Shown: piece after piece, positions 40,301-55,300 of the stretch
How positions within the stretch are numbered: position 1 is the stretch's first letter
How the letters are laid out: every line of letters starts with the position of its first letter
Assembly: GCA_008360955.1 (NCBI GenBank)
Contig: LUCM01008854.1
Coordinates: 28,571-92,570 of the forward strand
Source of the DNA: Fasciolopsis buskii
Lineage: Eukaryota; Platyhelminthes; Trematoda; Plagiorchiida; Fasciolidae
DNA: 64,000 nt
Direction of reading: 5' to 3'
The notes under the pieces: generated by a model
Database searches by the model: none
What the model was told of the DNA's origin: nothing
What the model saw: only the letters and a program-made list of their open reading frames with translations
Position numbers and translations under genes: made by a program

Positions 40301-43300
40301 AGAGCTGAACGACCTTTTACGTAGAGCAAGGTGGGGTGACATCGTGATTTTGGCAAGGGACGAGGATGCCAGAGTAGGTCATCTGTCCTCAAATGGTCTT
40401 GATTCATGTCGTTCTGAAAATGTACTCAGACCATCTTTTTTTCTCGCTAGTATGAGCTTCAGACGGTCAAACCGCCGGTAGGCCACTTGGCGTCTGCCCT
40501 CTTCAAGTCAGTGCTGCACCCGAATCGAGTGCACTGCTATTAGCTACAAATGGTGCTGCTGCCTAGAAGACTGCCGATCGTACTAGAGCACTCCCCTGGA
40601 CTCCGGTCACACGTTAGTTTGCACTAAGCTGTTCACGTGCTTTGGGTGGCACTCAAAACGCACACCGTAGCGGCGGTTAGACTGCTATCTGATTCGACTG
40701 GTCTACAAATCTTCCGAAGTGCACTGGCTGCAGAGCTAGGATTGCTCCACTTCAAAACATCAATGAGCACTAGTCGCACGTCAAGAATGCCATGCATTTT
40801 GCTGGTTTAGTTAGTTGTGAACTGACCCCTGGATTCCTGCTGAAGTCTTGCGCCTTTTTGATGCACGTCAGTAGATCCCGGCTGGTAGGTAGTATAATAA
40901 AACACGGCTCGAAACGAGATGTGAACTAAGTACGAGCTTGCTTAAGGATCGCGAGGTCCGGTGGTATCAACGAGCTCCTGAGATGGAAAGTGTCGCCGCC
41001 ATGGGAACTTCCTGTAAGCTATTTCACCTCATCCAAGCTATCAGTAGGAAGGCATTAGGTGTGACCGAAACGATATGTGAAGCTGACGGTTCACCAATCC
41101 ACAACTTGCAACGATTTCGTATACATTAAGCGAAAAACTTTCAAGCACAATTTGGCTGGACGTCAGCATCAACGCCTTCCTCAGCCATTCTGGCCAGCGT
41201 TCGGTGGCCTATTACAATAGACCCACTTACTGAAGCAGAGTACCCCAGGGAAATCCAAGCCTTGTTACGTCATGGAGCTTTGGTCTGCAATGGGCTTCCC
41301 CAGCTCTAAATAAAGATGTGGGGGTGTAAATGGTCAGATAACTTCTCTTTTTCTCAAATGTCTGGTACTGCGAGAAAGCCCCTTTCTCGTGGGGGATGGG
41401 TCCATCGTTGTCCCCATCGTCAAGACTGGTTTGCACAGTGACTTCGCTAACCATAGGAATACTAGCTTAATCCAGATAGCGTTCAAGCTGCCTTCGTCAA
41501 TCACTGAAGGTTGTGCATCACGCGTGAAAGACAAACGTAAGAAACAGGCTGGGTCTCGCGTTGGTCGTGAATGTGTCGACCAAAGATTCACTCTTCGACA
41601 GGTGTTACATTACCGTTTTACTCTCCAAAGGTCAACGGTCATCGTGTTGATGAACATTCGGCAGCTTTTGACTTCTTTGATAGGTCTGCACTATGGCACT
41701 GTTCGTTGCGTAATGGAGCACCTGAGAGGTATGTGTCGGTCCTCAGAGAGTTGTGCCGTCATAAGTCAGGTTGAATTTTGCCATTCTTCGTCCCCTCCAG
41801 TATAGTACGGCAGACCGTCCGGTATCCCCATTTCTTTTAATCTTTCCCATTAAGGATGGTTTACAGAAAGCTTTATCTTGTCTTTTAGACCTTGGAGTGG
41901 AACGCCACCCAAGTAAAAGAGTCGACTTTATGTAGGTCGATGATGTCGCTTTGATGAGTGATGATACACAGGCACCTGAACGCGCATTGGACTGCTCGGC
42001 ATTTGAGGTATCCAGATAGGGTATGTACTTTACACTTTCGAAGGGGAAGGTACTTCTTCAAGACTGGCAAGAGCCTGTGCCTGCACTCATCCTTTGTGGT
42101 GATCGACTAGATGTAGTCTGACCTTACCTGGGGGAGGTGTTGGGCAGAAGGTTTCATTACGAATTGGGAAATCCAGAGCAGCTTTCATAAACCTACGACA
42201 GTTGCGGCTCCACCATGACATTCGACTTTCCCTCGATGGAAGGGTATGCATAGCTACAGTTCGTAGTTCTACTTTACGGTTTCAAGACCTAGCCTATCCG
42301 TGTTGAGGATGCCCAGCGACCTTTTGTTTTCGACCATCGATGTCTCTGGAGCATTGCTTGTGTCTGGGGGATACACTGGGTGAGCAGCGACGTGGTGTGC
42401 CACCTTGTGTTGGCTGCGGATAGTCGTCCTCTGACTGAGATAATTGCTCTTCGTCGCCTTCGGTGGTATGGACACTTGCTGTGTATGGCTGATCACCGAC
42501 GACCTGCTTGTGCTCTTTTTTGCGTGCTGGACGAAGTGACGTTGAGGTCAGGCTACGACTTGGCATAGAGGTATGAAGAAGTTAGTTTCGGGTTTGGCCT
42601 CCGCCGATGTTTTTTTCTTCCTGGTTGGGGCTCAAGAGATGAGGAATTTTGTTGGTTGAAAACGGCGAAATGTGGCTCAGAAGCAAGCCAGTGGCGTGAA
42701 TGATGTGTGAACTGTATGCAGAGCCCCGTCTTCTTAAAAATAATCCCAAATCAAAGACACAAACGATCACAAAATATGCATGGCGAAGACACAAACACAA
42801 TTGGTTTGTTATAGCTTAGTATTATTTCTCCCCTTATTTAGAACCTATTGCGAAGTTCCATTTATACGCAGGTATATATATATGTATATATATATCGAAC
42901 AGCAAGGCAGTCTTTCCATGGGCGTGCACAAATTATGTCCCCGTCAATTTAATCTACTCTGATTCAATACTTCCACCAAAAATTGAACCCAAAAATCGAA
43001 TCCGCTGGGCTTCAACGGCAGAGCACTAAAGGTTTGCTTTCATCTACACCCACCGTCCTACAACACGAGCTCCCCTATACGTGAACTCGTTCACACAACT
43101 GCTCACACATACACGCGAAACTGATCTTGCTTCTTGCCCCATTGCTGTATGATTATTGATCTACTTGAAACGGTTTTGATTTTTAGGGCAGTCTTCTGTA
43201 TTTTCATGAATTTCTGTCCTGTTCAATATGAAGCCGTCTCCATCAGTCATCTGCTGGCCGCACCGTGTCCTCTCGACCTTCAGTTTGATTAATTGGCTGC

Positions 43301-46300
43301 ACCGTTGTCATTCACTTAAACTGCATAGCCCACCCACTAACCGCTTTTCTACTCAAGCGAAGTGATCTGACTTTGTTGAAGTGGACCATTGCGCGGTAAA
43401 TGTTTGCTTTGCTGGTATGAATGAATCATATTCATCTGCTGTTTTTCTGTTCAATTTCTAACTACTCCCCGTCCATTCGCAAACTGATGCACCCGCATGC
43501 TCACTACAGGTTTATTTTAATTTTGCTAATACTTTAGGTCTTAAGAACCACTTTCTATCGACCCGCTACAATCATTTTTTCAATAAACGTCTCCACCCGT
43601 TGCTGTTCTACTGTTCTGTTGTTCTGAACCTGTGGGAGCAATCCGATCCTGAATATCACTTGAGGTCGCGTAAGCTGCAGAATTCTGGGATTCGGCGACT
43701 TTCTCCCGCTATATTTTACTAATGCTAGAAAATCCACGGTGTTGAAGCACCGGAAGCATCCGCAACGGCCACCTTTCAAAGTGACGTAGCAGACCGACGT
43801 AATCACTTCTGTGTACACTCGAAATTTGGAGGATAATTGGGTGCCACTCCGACATCACACATGACTAATATTGATGAATGACTAGCGAGATTTCTCTGTG
43901 GGAGGGGGTATCATTCGATACATGTCCATCGGGTAAGATACAATTACCCAAGCGATTAAATTTATCCACTTGATCCAATTCTTCCTCTACGAGGACAACA
44001 TTCGGATCCGAACCAATCCAGTCCTGCAACAGTGTTTTGCACTTCTTAGGTGTAAAATGCGGCCCAAACGTACTGAATATATTATTCAGATTATCGGCAG
44101 AAACCTGCAAATTATTTGGGTCCTCACTTAGAAGTGAAATGCGTCCCATATATTGTTAGACAGTTTACTGTCTGGGAAAGTATCAATGCTTATGTTCTTA
44201 GATGAAGATAGAGATTTCCAATGTCATCTCAGTGACTGAGTTCAAAAGGAAGTGCGAAAGGCGGCGACCGCGAGGGGAACCACCTAGTCCAAACAGCATA
44301 AAATATCCTCCGGAGGTTATTCGTACAGTAATTCAGAAACATCTGAAGTTTTCATAAACTGCTTACAACAGATCAGGATACTCCAGAGGTGAGGCATATA
44401 CAAACAAAGCTTAATAAACTTTTCACTACGAAATTTTGTTGATAAAACAAGCTTTCACTGCTTTGCGTATAAAAATAACGCAGTTTTAAACTAAATCTAC
44501 TAAACAAGTGTGCATTCTCAAGATGTTAGTTCAACAATATGAAGGCGTTATTTGAGGCAATTCGAAATAATTTAATTGATTCATGCGGCAGCAATGTGAA
44601 ATTTTCGAAATCACGAGCTGTCAAATAGTCAAATGATGACTATTGTTGTTTTACTAACTGACTATCAACTAGTTGGGTACAAGTGGCAAATTAAAATCAC
44701 TACATTCTTCAACATTTTGTGGTATTGTAAAAATAACGATCTAAAACTTACCAACTGAAATCTTGAGATGAAAAAAATTATCAGAATCACTATTTCCGCT
44801 TTTCCCTTTTATGTTAATTCCCTTGTGAGTGAAATGATGAAACACGGAGACAATGAGTGGAATTTTACTACTGCTGATTGATAGAGGTAAGACAAAAATA
44901 CATACCTCGCGAAGACCACCACTTCGGAGATCTAATATTACGCGGTGGGAGGTGATCACTTAGGCTACAGATTAATATGTGTGAGTAAAAACAGTCAATG
45001 CGTGCAACTTATGAAGACCTGTTTGGTTTCACTTCCTTAGGCTGCAAATTTCGAAGAATTACCGAGAAACAATAGCGGGCCGAAGAATGCTGGAGAATTT
45101 TATTCCTAGCTGTTTTAGCTAAAAATAACTTTCATTTAAATTTATATTTGGACATATTCCCATCTCTGCCTTAAAAGGGATTGCTCATGTTATCACGTAG
45201 TGTTTAGTCTTTATATTGGTTCGCCAAGGTAAGTTTTGATGCCCGCCGCGGCTGCCATTTGTTTTCTGGCATCTGTACGGCTCAAAGGGGTCACAGAAGC
45301 CGTCAGAGATACACTTTCTTTAACGGACCAATATTGTCATGTTGGAAATGTTTCTCTTCTCCAAACCAGGAGAAGGAATTTCCAATTCATTCATTTAAAA
45401 AAAATTAAAATTATACTTTTTGAGTTATTTACCAGTGTTTTGTAAACGATAAACGTTTCTAAGAACATGTTCGCGTAGTACAAGTTATTCATTAACTCCC
45501 AGATATACCACTTTTTATTTTAAGACGAATAAAATTGCTCATAATAAGGTAGAAGAAGAAATCGTGCAGCAACGCCCGAAATTGTAAATTCACTGTTTTC
45601 CACAGGTGAAGCTTAAGTGGAAGAAAGTTTAGGAGCAGTGATTAGATTCGTGCTGGATCAAGGCTTATAGTAAACTGCTACGCAGACATGTGGTAAACAT
45701 ACAGGTTTACAAACATGGTATCCAAAATACTTTTGAATTTTTTTCTGGAATTCGATTAGATTATTTGTGCCATTATGTGGGAGAAATGCATCCATCAACT
45801 TAGGATAGCTTGACTAGGCACTGATGTACGTATACTTCCATTTGCTGCAGAAATTTCCTTTTGATAAACCATAAAACTACAATTATTAGACCATGAATCC
45901 AAAATCATATATATATATATATATATATATATCAGAATCAATGTCACATCTATATTTGTCATCTCTGTAGTATTATAAATGAAACTTTCAGTAATATTTT
46001 ATAACTAATACTAAAGACAAACGCTCCTGTGCTGATTCTTATGTTGTATCCTAATTTACGTTTTGTATTCCGATAAATGTAATACACTGTGAGGTGAGAA
46101 AATGCGTACAGACGAAATGCAATCTTGCAACAATCTTTGCTGATGTTTTCTTTTCTTTATTTTTGATTTTAAACAAGTGTAAACAGGTGTAAAGAACTTA
46201 CATATAATTGGGGAAACCGGGTACCAAAAGGTAGATGCGCGTAGACTATGGCAACAGTCAGTCTAACAGTGAAGAAGCATGCAATCATAACTGTTGTAAC

Positions 46301-49300
46301 AAAAATAATGATCATGCCTCTTTATCTCCGGGATGCAATCCAAAGCTTTATGCCATCTGGATGTACCTATCCGTCTTCCCGTCAGCAGTTCTTCAACCAT
46401 GCTAACTGATTTGAAATCATCCAACAAGAATTAGCGAAACGAGAACGGATTGCTATCTGCACGTTCTAGTGCAACAAAATATTTGAAAGTGTAACAACTT
46501 ACTAACAGCTTATAACGCCTTTGCTGCTGAAAATTGGACAAGCGTACGACATATTTCCAAGATAAGCCAAAATTTTGGTGAGGAAACAACAAAATGTGTT
46601 TGGTAAAAATATTCAAGCAAGCTGACTGTTCAATGATTTTCCTCTTTTGTAACCATTTCTTTAACAATTTTCTTTGAACGTTGTCGCGCTGCCACTACAC
46701 TCATTTCAAATACAACATCGCGTATTTGTTCATCTGTTGCTAGTCACCGTCTTTAAGGTCACAGACATGGTAATTATTTTGCAGAAATCGGCAAAATTTA
46801 CTGAAAATCTGATTTTAAGAAATTTCTAACGACTTCAATATTAACGGTCACATTTTTATTTCAGTATGATTTTCTGCAGGTATACACTACCAACGCAAGT
46901 TGTTTTGGTTTACTTCGATAAAAATGCTAACATTATGTCTTACAACGATACAACAAAATGCCACCTTTTACATTTGCACAAGTATGATGTGAAGTGCAAA
47001 GGAATACTAGCCAAACCAAAAGCATTGCAATCGGTTGAGAGTAGTAACTAGTTTTGATCAATTAACAATTTAGTATTTTCAGCCTAAATAGTATCATGAC
47101 AGTACCACTGTTCTTTACTGGGTTAGTCTACAAGTATATGCAGTTACAACACTTTTAACGGCTGATATTACTGTCACTTATTTTGCTAACTATTTCACAA
47201 TTTACCGGCGAATAAATTACAACCAATGATTGAATCGTAATGTTTTTTGTTATTATGTCTCCTTAAGATTTTCTCGTTTACGAAACACTGTATAACATTC
47301 TTCTAGACTGAGAAAACGTTTCTCTTTTAATTGTTAAACATTTTTTCCTACAACTAAGTTATGAGCAAAATATCCTGATGACATTAAATTTGTGGGTTTG
47401 ACAAATATGAATCAACATAACTCCTCCCTAGAAAAATATTTTTTTCATTTTTCTGTCTTTATTGCTTTTTGAGTACAACTAACTAGTCCTGTCAACCGGT
47501 TCGTGTGAATAGTACTAAAGTGCTTGTTTTTTCACTTTTATTGAAGTCAAAACCCATTCCAGTCGGTGTCTTAGTTCCCTTTACAGGATGCAACACGGTC
47601 AGAAAGATAGAATTTAACGGGTCTTCTTTTGCTGTCCAACGCAGTACGCTGATGGTGAAAGACAATAATGATATTGATGCCACTGTATAAATACTTCAAC
47701 CAGCATTTCTGGATGGTAAAAGTCAATAGCTCGCTGATCCAAAGTACATGTGGGAGTTACGCGACCACCAAAGGTCTTTGCACATCATACATCCCTACTT
47801 TGATAGTGGACTTGATTTTGTACATCGTCGAGGTTAACCTATTTGAACTTGTGTTTACTAGCTTATTGGATATGCAGAGCTGTTATTTAGATTTTATTCC
47901 GGCCCTTAATGATGCACCACGGCACATTTGATGAGTATGACAACGATGATGCTTTACACAAATGGTTCGTGCACATACACTTCCAAGCGGAGTCAATGAA
48001 GGCGGATGTCATGACTGGAGTCTTGGTGGAAACCGTCACAAAATATAATATTATGACTTAGATGTTTACTTGCGGTTTACTTTACTGCAAATGTTTTAGT
48101 TGATCAGATGACCATCAGGATAAGCCAAACGTCGGGAGTATTGTTTTCAGTTTAACCACGTTTCTGCACATCGATATGTCACGCGCATACAAAAGACTTA
48201 CAACCATCCTTTTGAGTAAAATTCTCAAAATAATAAGTAAAATGTTCATTTCGTTGAACAGTTCTTACCAGAATGTCATGCACGCTAGATACCTCTACTT
48301 TTTAGATTTTAAGTTTATTTTGCAAACGGTCAGGCATGAAGCCTTGTGTATATGCTGCTGAGTCTACGACCGCATGCGTATACGTTTCACCGCATGGAGA
48401 TTGCACCTTGACATAGTCCAATGACTTGCATGGCTGCATGTCCCAACGAACTGTATGAAACGACGTACCTCACAACGAAGATATAGTCATTTACGGAAGG
48501 TCAATCAGTAGAAGTAGTCCTTTGGTCCTTCACTTTGGGTTGGTATAAGCTCTCAACCCAACCTGAAAAATGAAAAGGAGGCTAACCCATCCAGGTGGAT
48601 GGGCTTCCACTGAGCCAATTATCACTACCTGGTGTAGAGTTTATCGGAAATACCAAAAGATCTGTTCCTCTTAATTATCGGCTGGACTCTGGCGGTAGGC
48701 ATTCACAAACCTCCATGAATTGCACAAACACGATAAGTTCTACATTTAATCGATCGTCGAGGTAGATGATCAGGAGTGTACTGCTCGCTCCTTTGAATAA
48801 GATGGGTGGTGATAAATATGCCTCTGCTCAGAGTTCTTGAGCTTAATTTACGCTCCGCTGTCCTGTGGGTGAAACTTTTGAGTCAAGGGCTCTGATTAGT
48901 TTCCTCAAGTGAAACCTGCTTCTGTGGCACAAATAGCCACAAAGTGTCATCGGCCCAATTAGCTCCAGTAGTTTTTCTTTCTAAAACAGACTCAAAATAG
49001 ACCTAAACATATGCTAATGAACCGTCTAGGCCACAGTCCAAGATGTTGAGCAACCCTTCGTAGTAACTCGGGATAACTGCAAAGCATTCCCTTGGATGTT
49101 TTAATCCAGTTTATGTGGTTTGATTGTCACGGAAGCCAAACAGATTCGTTACTGTTTTTTTGGAAAAGGAATTAAGTGATATCTCCCCCAAGCAGGTTTT
49201 GTACGGTGTTTTCGAATTTTCACTCAGAAGCCTTTCTTGGTAGATTATGTTTAAAAATTCTTACTGATCATTTTAATGTCTTTTAATTGGCAATGTGGGC

Positions 49301-52300
49301 CGCAGTAATATTTTAAAATGCACCAGTGCTTTGAGGTACAGATACAGCATGCTATCCCTTGGAAAAATTATTCTGCTCTGCAGAGTTTGTGTAAGTGGTT
49401 TTTTTCTTGAGTAATCGTGGTCTACTGTGATTGACAAAAAGTCACATTATTATTTTTCAAGGGTGACTTTAATTTTTCTCATACACGTCGCAAATCAGTT
49501 TCAAGGGCAGAAATGATGCAGATAAATGTTCAAAATCTAGTTCTATGGCTAGCCCAGAATAGATTGTTTTGAATTCGTCACAAGAAGACTTTTAGATGTG
49601 AGACGATATTTTGAAGATTGTACCTGAAAGTGTACGATGAAGTGACTTTCGGTTTTGATGAACCAAGAACCAATGACCTTGGTTTTTGAATTCATAACTT
49701 TTTTGTTGGAAACTTGGCAATGGTATATATATATATATACGCATGCACAAATGCAGGCACTTATGGTTCTCTATCTGATATGCTTACGGTTATCCTAAGT
49801 AGCTCCTGTCTTGTTTGATTTTCTACCCTAGACTACTGTACCTATATGTTAACGTTCTCTGAGATCACCGAAGTTCCCTTTATGGTCAAGAAAACTTCCA
49901 ACAAAGCTTTAGTTTTGTCGTTACTATCTGCGCTCGGTGAGGTCTGCTTCTGGGATTTGGCCTAATTTGGCTGCACATGCTACAATTTCCTCAATACATC
50001 CTACTAGTTTCATTTATAACATACACTATCTGCAAAAGAGCAAAATGGGTCGCCTTAAGTGAACGACGAGTATAAAATGGATTTCAGTTCCTAGCAGTCA
50101 CCACTGGAGAAAACCATCTAACATGTTAGCTATCATGAAACCACCGTGAGTTGCACCAAACTTTCTTCTCCTGTAAAAAGTTGTTTACTGAAGCATTTGT
50201 AATTTTTTTGATTTCCATCATCTGCATGTAAGCCCACGTGTTTGCGGTCGGGTGCTTTCTTGAAATACATGTGTCACATTTTAACACGTTTGCCTTCATG
50301 TCGTTGCATATGTGCCTTAATTAGGAGAACAAAAGTAATTGTTACATGAGATTTTTATTATAAGTCCAGTCTTTGAGGTTAGAAAACCATTGTGTCCTAC
50401 AAGATCTCTGTATGACAGTCTTCCCGTTGCCCTCTATAGGTATTTGCACGGCACATAAGTGAGGGTTCTCTGTCTGTAGCTTCCAGGTTTGTGTCTGGGT
50501 CCGCCCTCCGAATTGTCTGCAATCCCCGTTGTCTTAAACTCATCTGCCACATGCCCCGCTCTGAGAAATGCAGCCTACGGCTGCGGAACGGAGATTCTCA
50601 GCCGTTTGGTTAGTTACAAACGATCGTAAGGTTCATCGCTTCTGAACTAACGGTCTGAACTAGCCAACTGTTATTCGCAGTGGGTACTTCAGCTATTTTT
50701 GCACACAGAGAGGAGTTAGTGTCGATTAACATAAGGCTTTCTCATCGCAGAAGGGAGTGGCGAGAAATGATAACAAATTTTGACCTCAAAAGCAAAAGGA
50801 GGGTCATAATGATTTTCCACTATTCGCGATTCTCCAGATCGAAATGATAAACGAATTCCCTTTGGATTACACTTATTAATTTTTTCTAGAGCTCGTGAAA
50901 TGCCTAATAAGTATATGACACAGGGGTGGAGTAAACCAGAGAACGCCGATGGGATCAATTCATCTGCGGATGGTTGATGAGAGGCTGTCGGCCATGCATC
51001 ATTTCATCTCCTGTGACTTCCTACAAAACTTTCGTCCGTCATCTAAAGTTGATTGTACACCTATGGCCAGTTGTGCCCAAACGCATTATTCCAGACAACA
51101 TGTTTGACAATTTTTTGGGAGTCCCCAAAGTCCACATACATCATGAAAAGCAAAATATGATATACGCCCTACCTTCAAGATATAAAGAGGAATGCATGAA
51201 ATGTGGCGCACCAAATCATCTCTATGTACGGAGAAACGGAAGTGGTACTCAACGTTCACCGTTGGATCCACCTGAAGGATGACAAGGAAGTCTTCGGCCC
51301 TTAGGACAATTTCTCTTCGTTTACTTTCGAAAAACTTATGCAAGTCACTCGTCGAGCCATTAGTCAAAGATCACGGTGTTGCGGAAAATATTTTGCCGGA
51401 TAAAAAAACGCATGTTGGAAGCTAGCTTAAACGGCATGTCAAAGATAGTTGACGACATTATTTAATACAGCACAGGCTATTTGGCATCATGCGTCCCGCA
51501 TGCTTTATGGAAGCAGTGTCCGGATGATGTTATCTTGGTAAATAATCATCCTTCGGCGGTAGACCTCATAAGTGGTGATCAGTGGATAATAAAATCACCT
51601 GAAAAGCTCCCAACTTTTTTTAACTTGGTCATTTCTTTCTCCGGGCATGCTCATTCTTCAGTGTTTCAGAACGGACGCTGTTGTTGACATCACTTATTTG
51701 GGTTGTGTGCAGCGCAACGGAATGCTTCTATCACACGGATGGAGTGATGTAATCTATCCTTTGATGCACAAGTGGTACATACAGCACCGTGAACATATTA
51801 AAGATTACGTTTCTCGACGTTTTTCTTTCATTTTTCTGCAGCGTTTATTCTGTTGTCTTAAATTTTTATCATCATAGACGTCCGTTGCTGTTGAATTTGC
51901 CACTGACAACGTCGCGGCATTATTGCATCATCTCGCATAAATGATGGAACCAAAGCTAAGGGGGTTCGTTTCCCATCAAGAAAGTTAGAAATGGTGGAAA
52001 CCGTTATGCCACCTTCACTTAGCTGTATCGCTTACGAGGTAAAGATCCCGAAACTCGTCGATAGGACTTTGTAACTTATTTCCACATTTTGCAAACGATT
52101 ACGACGGTTTTTTCAAGTGCCAAAGAACGCTTCAGGACTTGTTGGAGTTAATATCAACAGAGGTCAACTATTTCATGAGTCTGTTAGGCAGAAGAAAACA
52201 GTAATCGACAAGTTCCAAATTGCGATTTGCTTTAGCAAAGTTTCTGTTAGACTCATGAATAATATTGTCTAGGAATATCTAGCTTGTAAAAGATTTTCGA

Positions 52301-55300
52301 GGAATTTAGATGCCGACACCTCGTGAATATACTCTGGGCGGACGAGGAGGACACTAATTCAGCAAGCGCTTTCCATAATTCATTCCGATAGAGAATATGT
52401 AAGCTGTCCACTAGATTTATTTTGTTTCCTCCAAATCCGTAATGCCAAACATTCATTGCCAAGCCCCTTTTTCTTTCAACACCAAAGTGAAAGTGAGTTT
52501 ACTGGCTTTGTTTAACGGTTCACGTATCTCAAAATTAATATGTAACACATCAACCCCTCCTACCTCCCGGAATTTTAGGAGGGACAGAAGAAACAAACAT
52601 GTGATGTAAGAACTGATTAGTATGTTTTCTTGCAACGGCAACATTAGTCTAAGCAACTGGGGATAACACACAGACAGATGTTAACAAATTTGAAATGAAG
52701 TAACAGAAGTTGCCATGTTCTGTCGGCAAACTGATTGAGCATGCACGATGAAGATATTGTCTGTAAGTTTGCCCACCGTTACCGTACAGCAGCGTGAACT
52801 GCTGTTATAGAAACTTGCAGAAATAAACACCTAGGAAAACCTCTTGGATCGTTGGCTTACCATAAGAGATTGCGTCAGTTACAGTTTTCAAGTAACGTCG
52901 GAGGGAACTCCACAGGTCACAACCATCATAAACCTTCATGAAAACAATTTTATCGGAAGAGGTTCTGTTGCATTTAAATTGACGGGATATCAATGGGGCC
53001 AAATCATTTTGCAATGGTAGATTTTGCCAAATGATAATTGGCAATTCACCATTTACCTTATATTCGCTCTTAGAGGCTGTCCGCAGACAACACTTTCCCA
53101 ATTGCAAAACGCGGCTCATTACACTAAAAAACATAAAGATGGATTCAACACTCTAGGCCTAGATTAAGCATACCTGGGAAACCTCTTCGTGTACTTATCA
53201 CCGATTATACGGGTCAGTATTACGGAGGCCAACACAACAAACGACGTTATGCGTTACCGGGAGCCATATCAGATAAAATTATTTTCGACTACACGTACAT
53301 TTAAGTACTAATAAGGAGACACCTAGATACATACACATAAATATGATTTAGTTGCGTTGTTCTAACGTAACTTGCGCATTTTAATATATACGTACCTTTG
53401 ATAAACGCAACATTAAGTTTCCTAATAAGGAAACATTGATGAAAACATGGCTTATTGCCTGCGCTTATATTAGCCTACTTATATATAAGCATATATGTAT
53501 AACCTTATCTAGTTACTTGTGTCTGAGTCCATATTTACTCCCATGCATATACATGTAAATACATTGTTTGAGTTGAATATGGTTGTTCGCACATATGTTG
53601 CATGGCCACGTACACGTGCATGAATATATATATATGTTTCTGGTACACACCCATAAATAAGAATATGCGCTATAATATATAGTACGCCATAATAAGCATT
53701 TCCATTTTCTAGGGGCATCTTGGCTATGTCGATATTTACTTCACTTGTTACGGCGATACCGAGCAGGACGTCTGATTTCGTTATACTGGAGTCCACGGTA
53801 GTTACACTTACTCCGCTAACAAAGTTAGAAACGTTATTTGACTTATAAAAGTGAATTGGTATTATTCTTCAATGTTTGGTGTTGGTCGTGAAGTACATCC
53901 AGTTAGTCACTATGAGTTTACTTTAGCAGCACATTATACCGACGTACACTAAATATTTATTCCATTTTTGGACAAAAATAGGGAAAACCTGAGAAATTGA
54001 AGGCATGTCACTGTATCCGCACCTGCGTGTGTATACTTCATCCATATATTTTCGTCACTCGTGACATCCGGCGTCTTGCCCACCCAAGCAACACATTACC
54101 CCAAGGTAAGAGGCAAAACTGGGGCTATCCCAGCCTACTGTTTCAAAGAGGTAGTTACATTCTTGCACCAATCGCTTAAGACTACAGGTGTATCATTACA
54201 GTATGTCAACTGCTGATGCCATCCTGTTAGATTTATTTCGTCTTTCCGAATCAACCCAAGCAATGACCTTGAGCGTGCATTCAGCGCTGTTTCGAGCATC
54301 GACGTTCAGTAATTTTCTCATGGCTGATGAATCAACCGCTGTTTCTCCCTATGCGAAGTTCATTCTGGCATTAAAAACATAATGCAAGTTGGTGAAGTAT
54401 TTGTTGCAGGAAATAATGATTCAAGTGATATGGTTTTACGATGTGTGGTTACATATGATTATGAGTATATAGACAATCATATATACGGCTGTTCGCAGTG
54501 TTCCTGTTAAAAAATGTACGCATATGTGTATCAGTTGATTAATGCAAACGAAGTCACCTTTTAGTCCCTAGCGATTGCATTTTATATCTCAGAAACAAAA
54601 TCTTAATATTACATTACCAAGCATCTCAATGATATCATATATGTCATATTATTAAATTTCCCTTTCTTCGGCGTATTTTGCACCGATTATGTGTGTCCAC
54701 GTCCAGGGATTAACCGGATAATTTAATAAAATTGTTTGCGTAACGTACCTGCCTTCATTTTTTTCAGTCCATTCAAGGCCGGCTCAATATAGTGCCTACC
54801 ACATTACACGTTCCCGTTACTGTGAAGGTGTACATTACATTCCCTAAGCATACTTTAAGTGAGCCAAGAAAAAAATGCTGCGCTCCGTGGAACTCCTAAG
54901 GGAAGCGTGGGTGCTCTGACTGTCTTCATGGATCCTCTGGAAATACTGCTGTGAGCATTAAGTAGTCATTCAGCATTAGAACAAATTACGTGCTACCAAC
55001 TTTGAAAAGAGTGCCTGAATGACACTCTTTGAACACCGACAGCATGGTAATGTGCTTTTATTTTATCAGCAATGCTAGGTGACAACACTCAGAAGGTATG
55101 TAGCCTGAGATCTCTGGGTTACAGTAAAAAGAATGCTGTCGGCGGTAATCGATGACAAACTGGTAGTAAGCTACTGCTGGCTGGGTGGCTCCTGGAGAGT
55201 ACCGATCGAATACAAATTCATCGGTTGATGCAAAGTTGAAGGTAGTTCTATGCACTTACCATTTCGCTGTTTCACAGATGCAGTCAGAAGCAACCTGCCA

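Noticed and set aside
47492..47690. Overlapping sense and antisense ORFs as a small gene
   Set aside because: No domain, no splice sites of note and no codon pattern favouring either strand.
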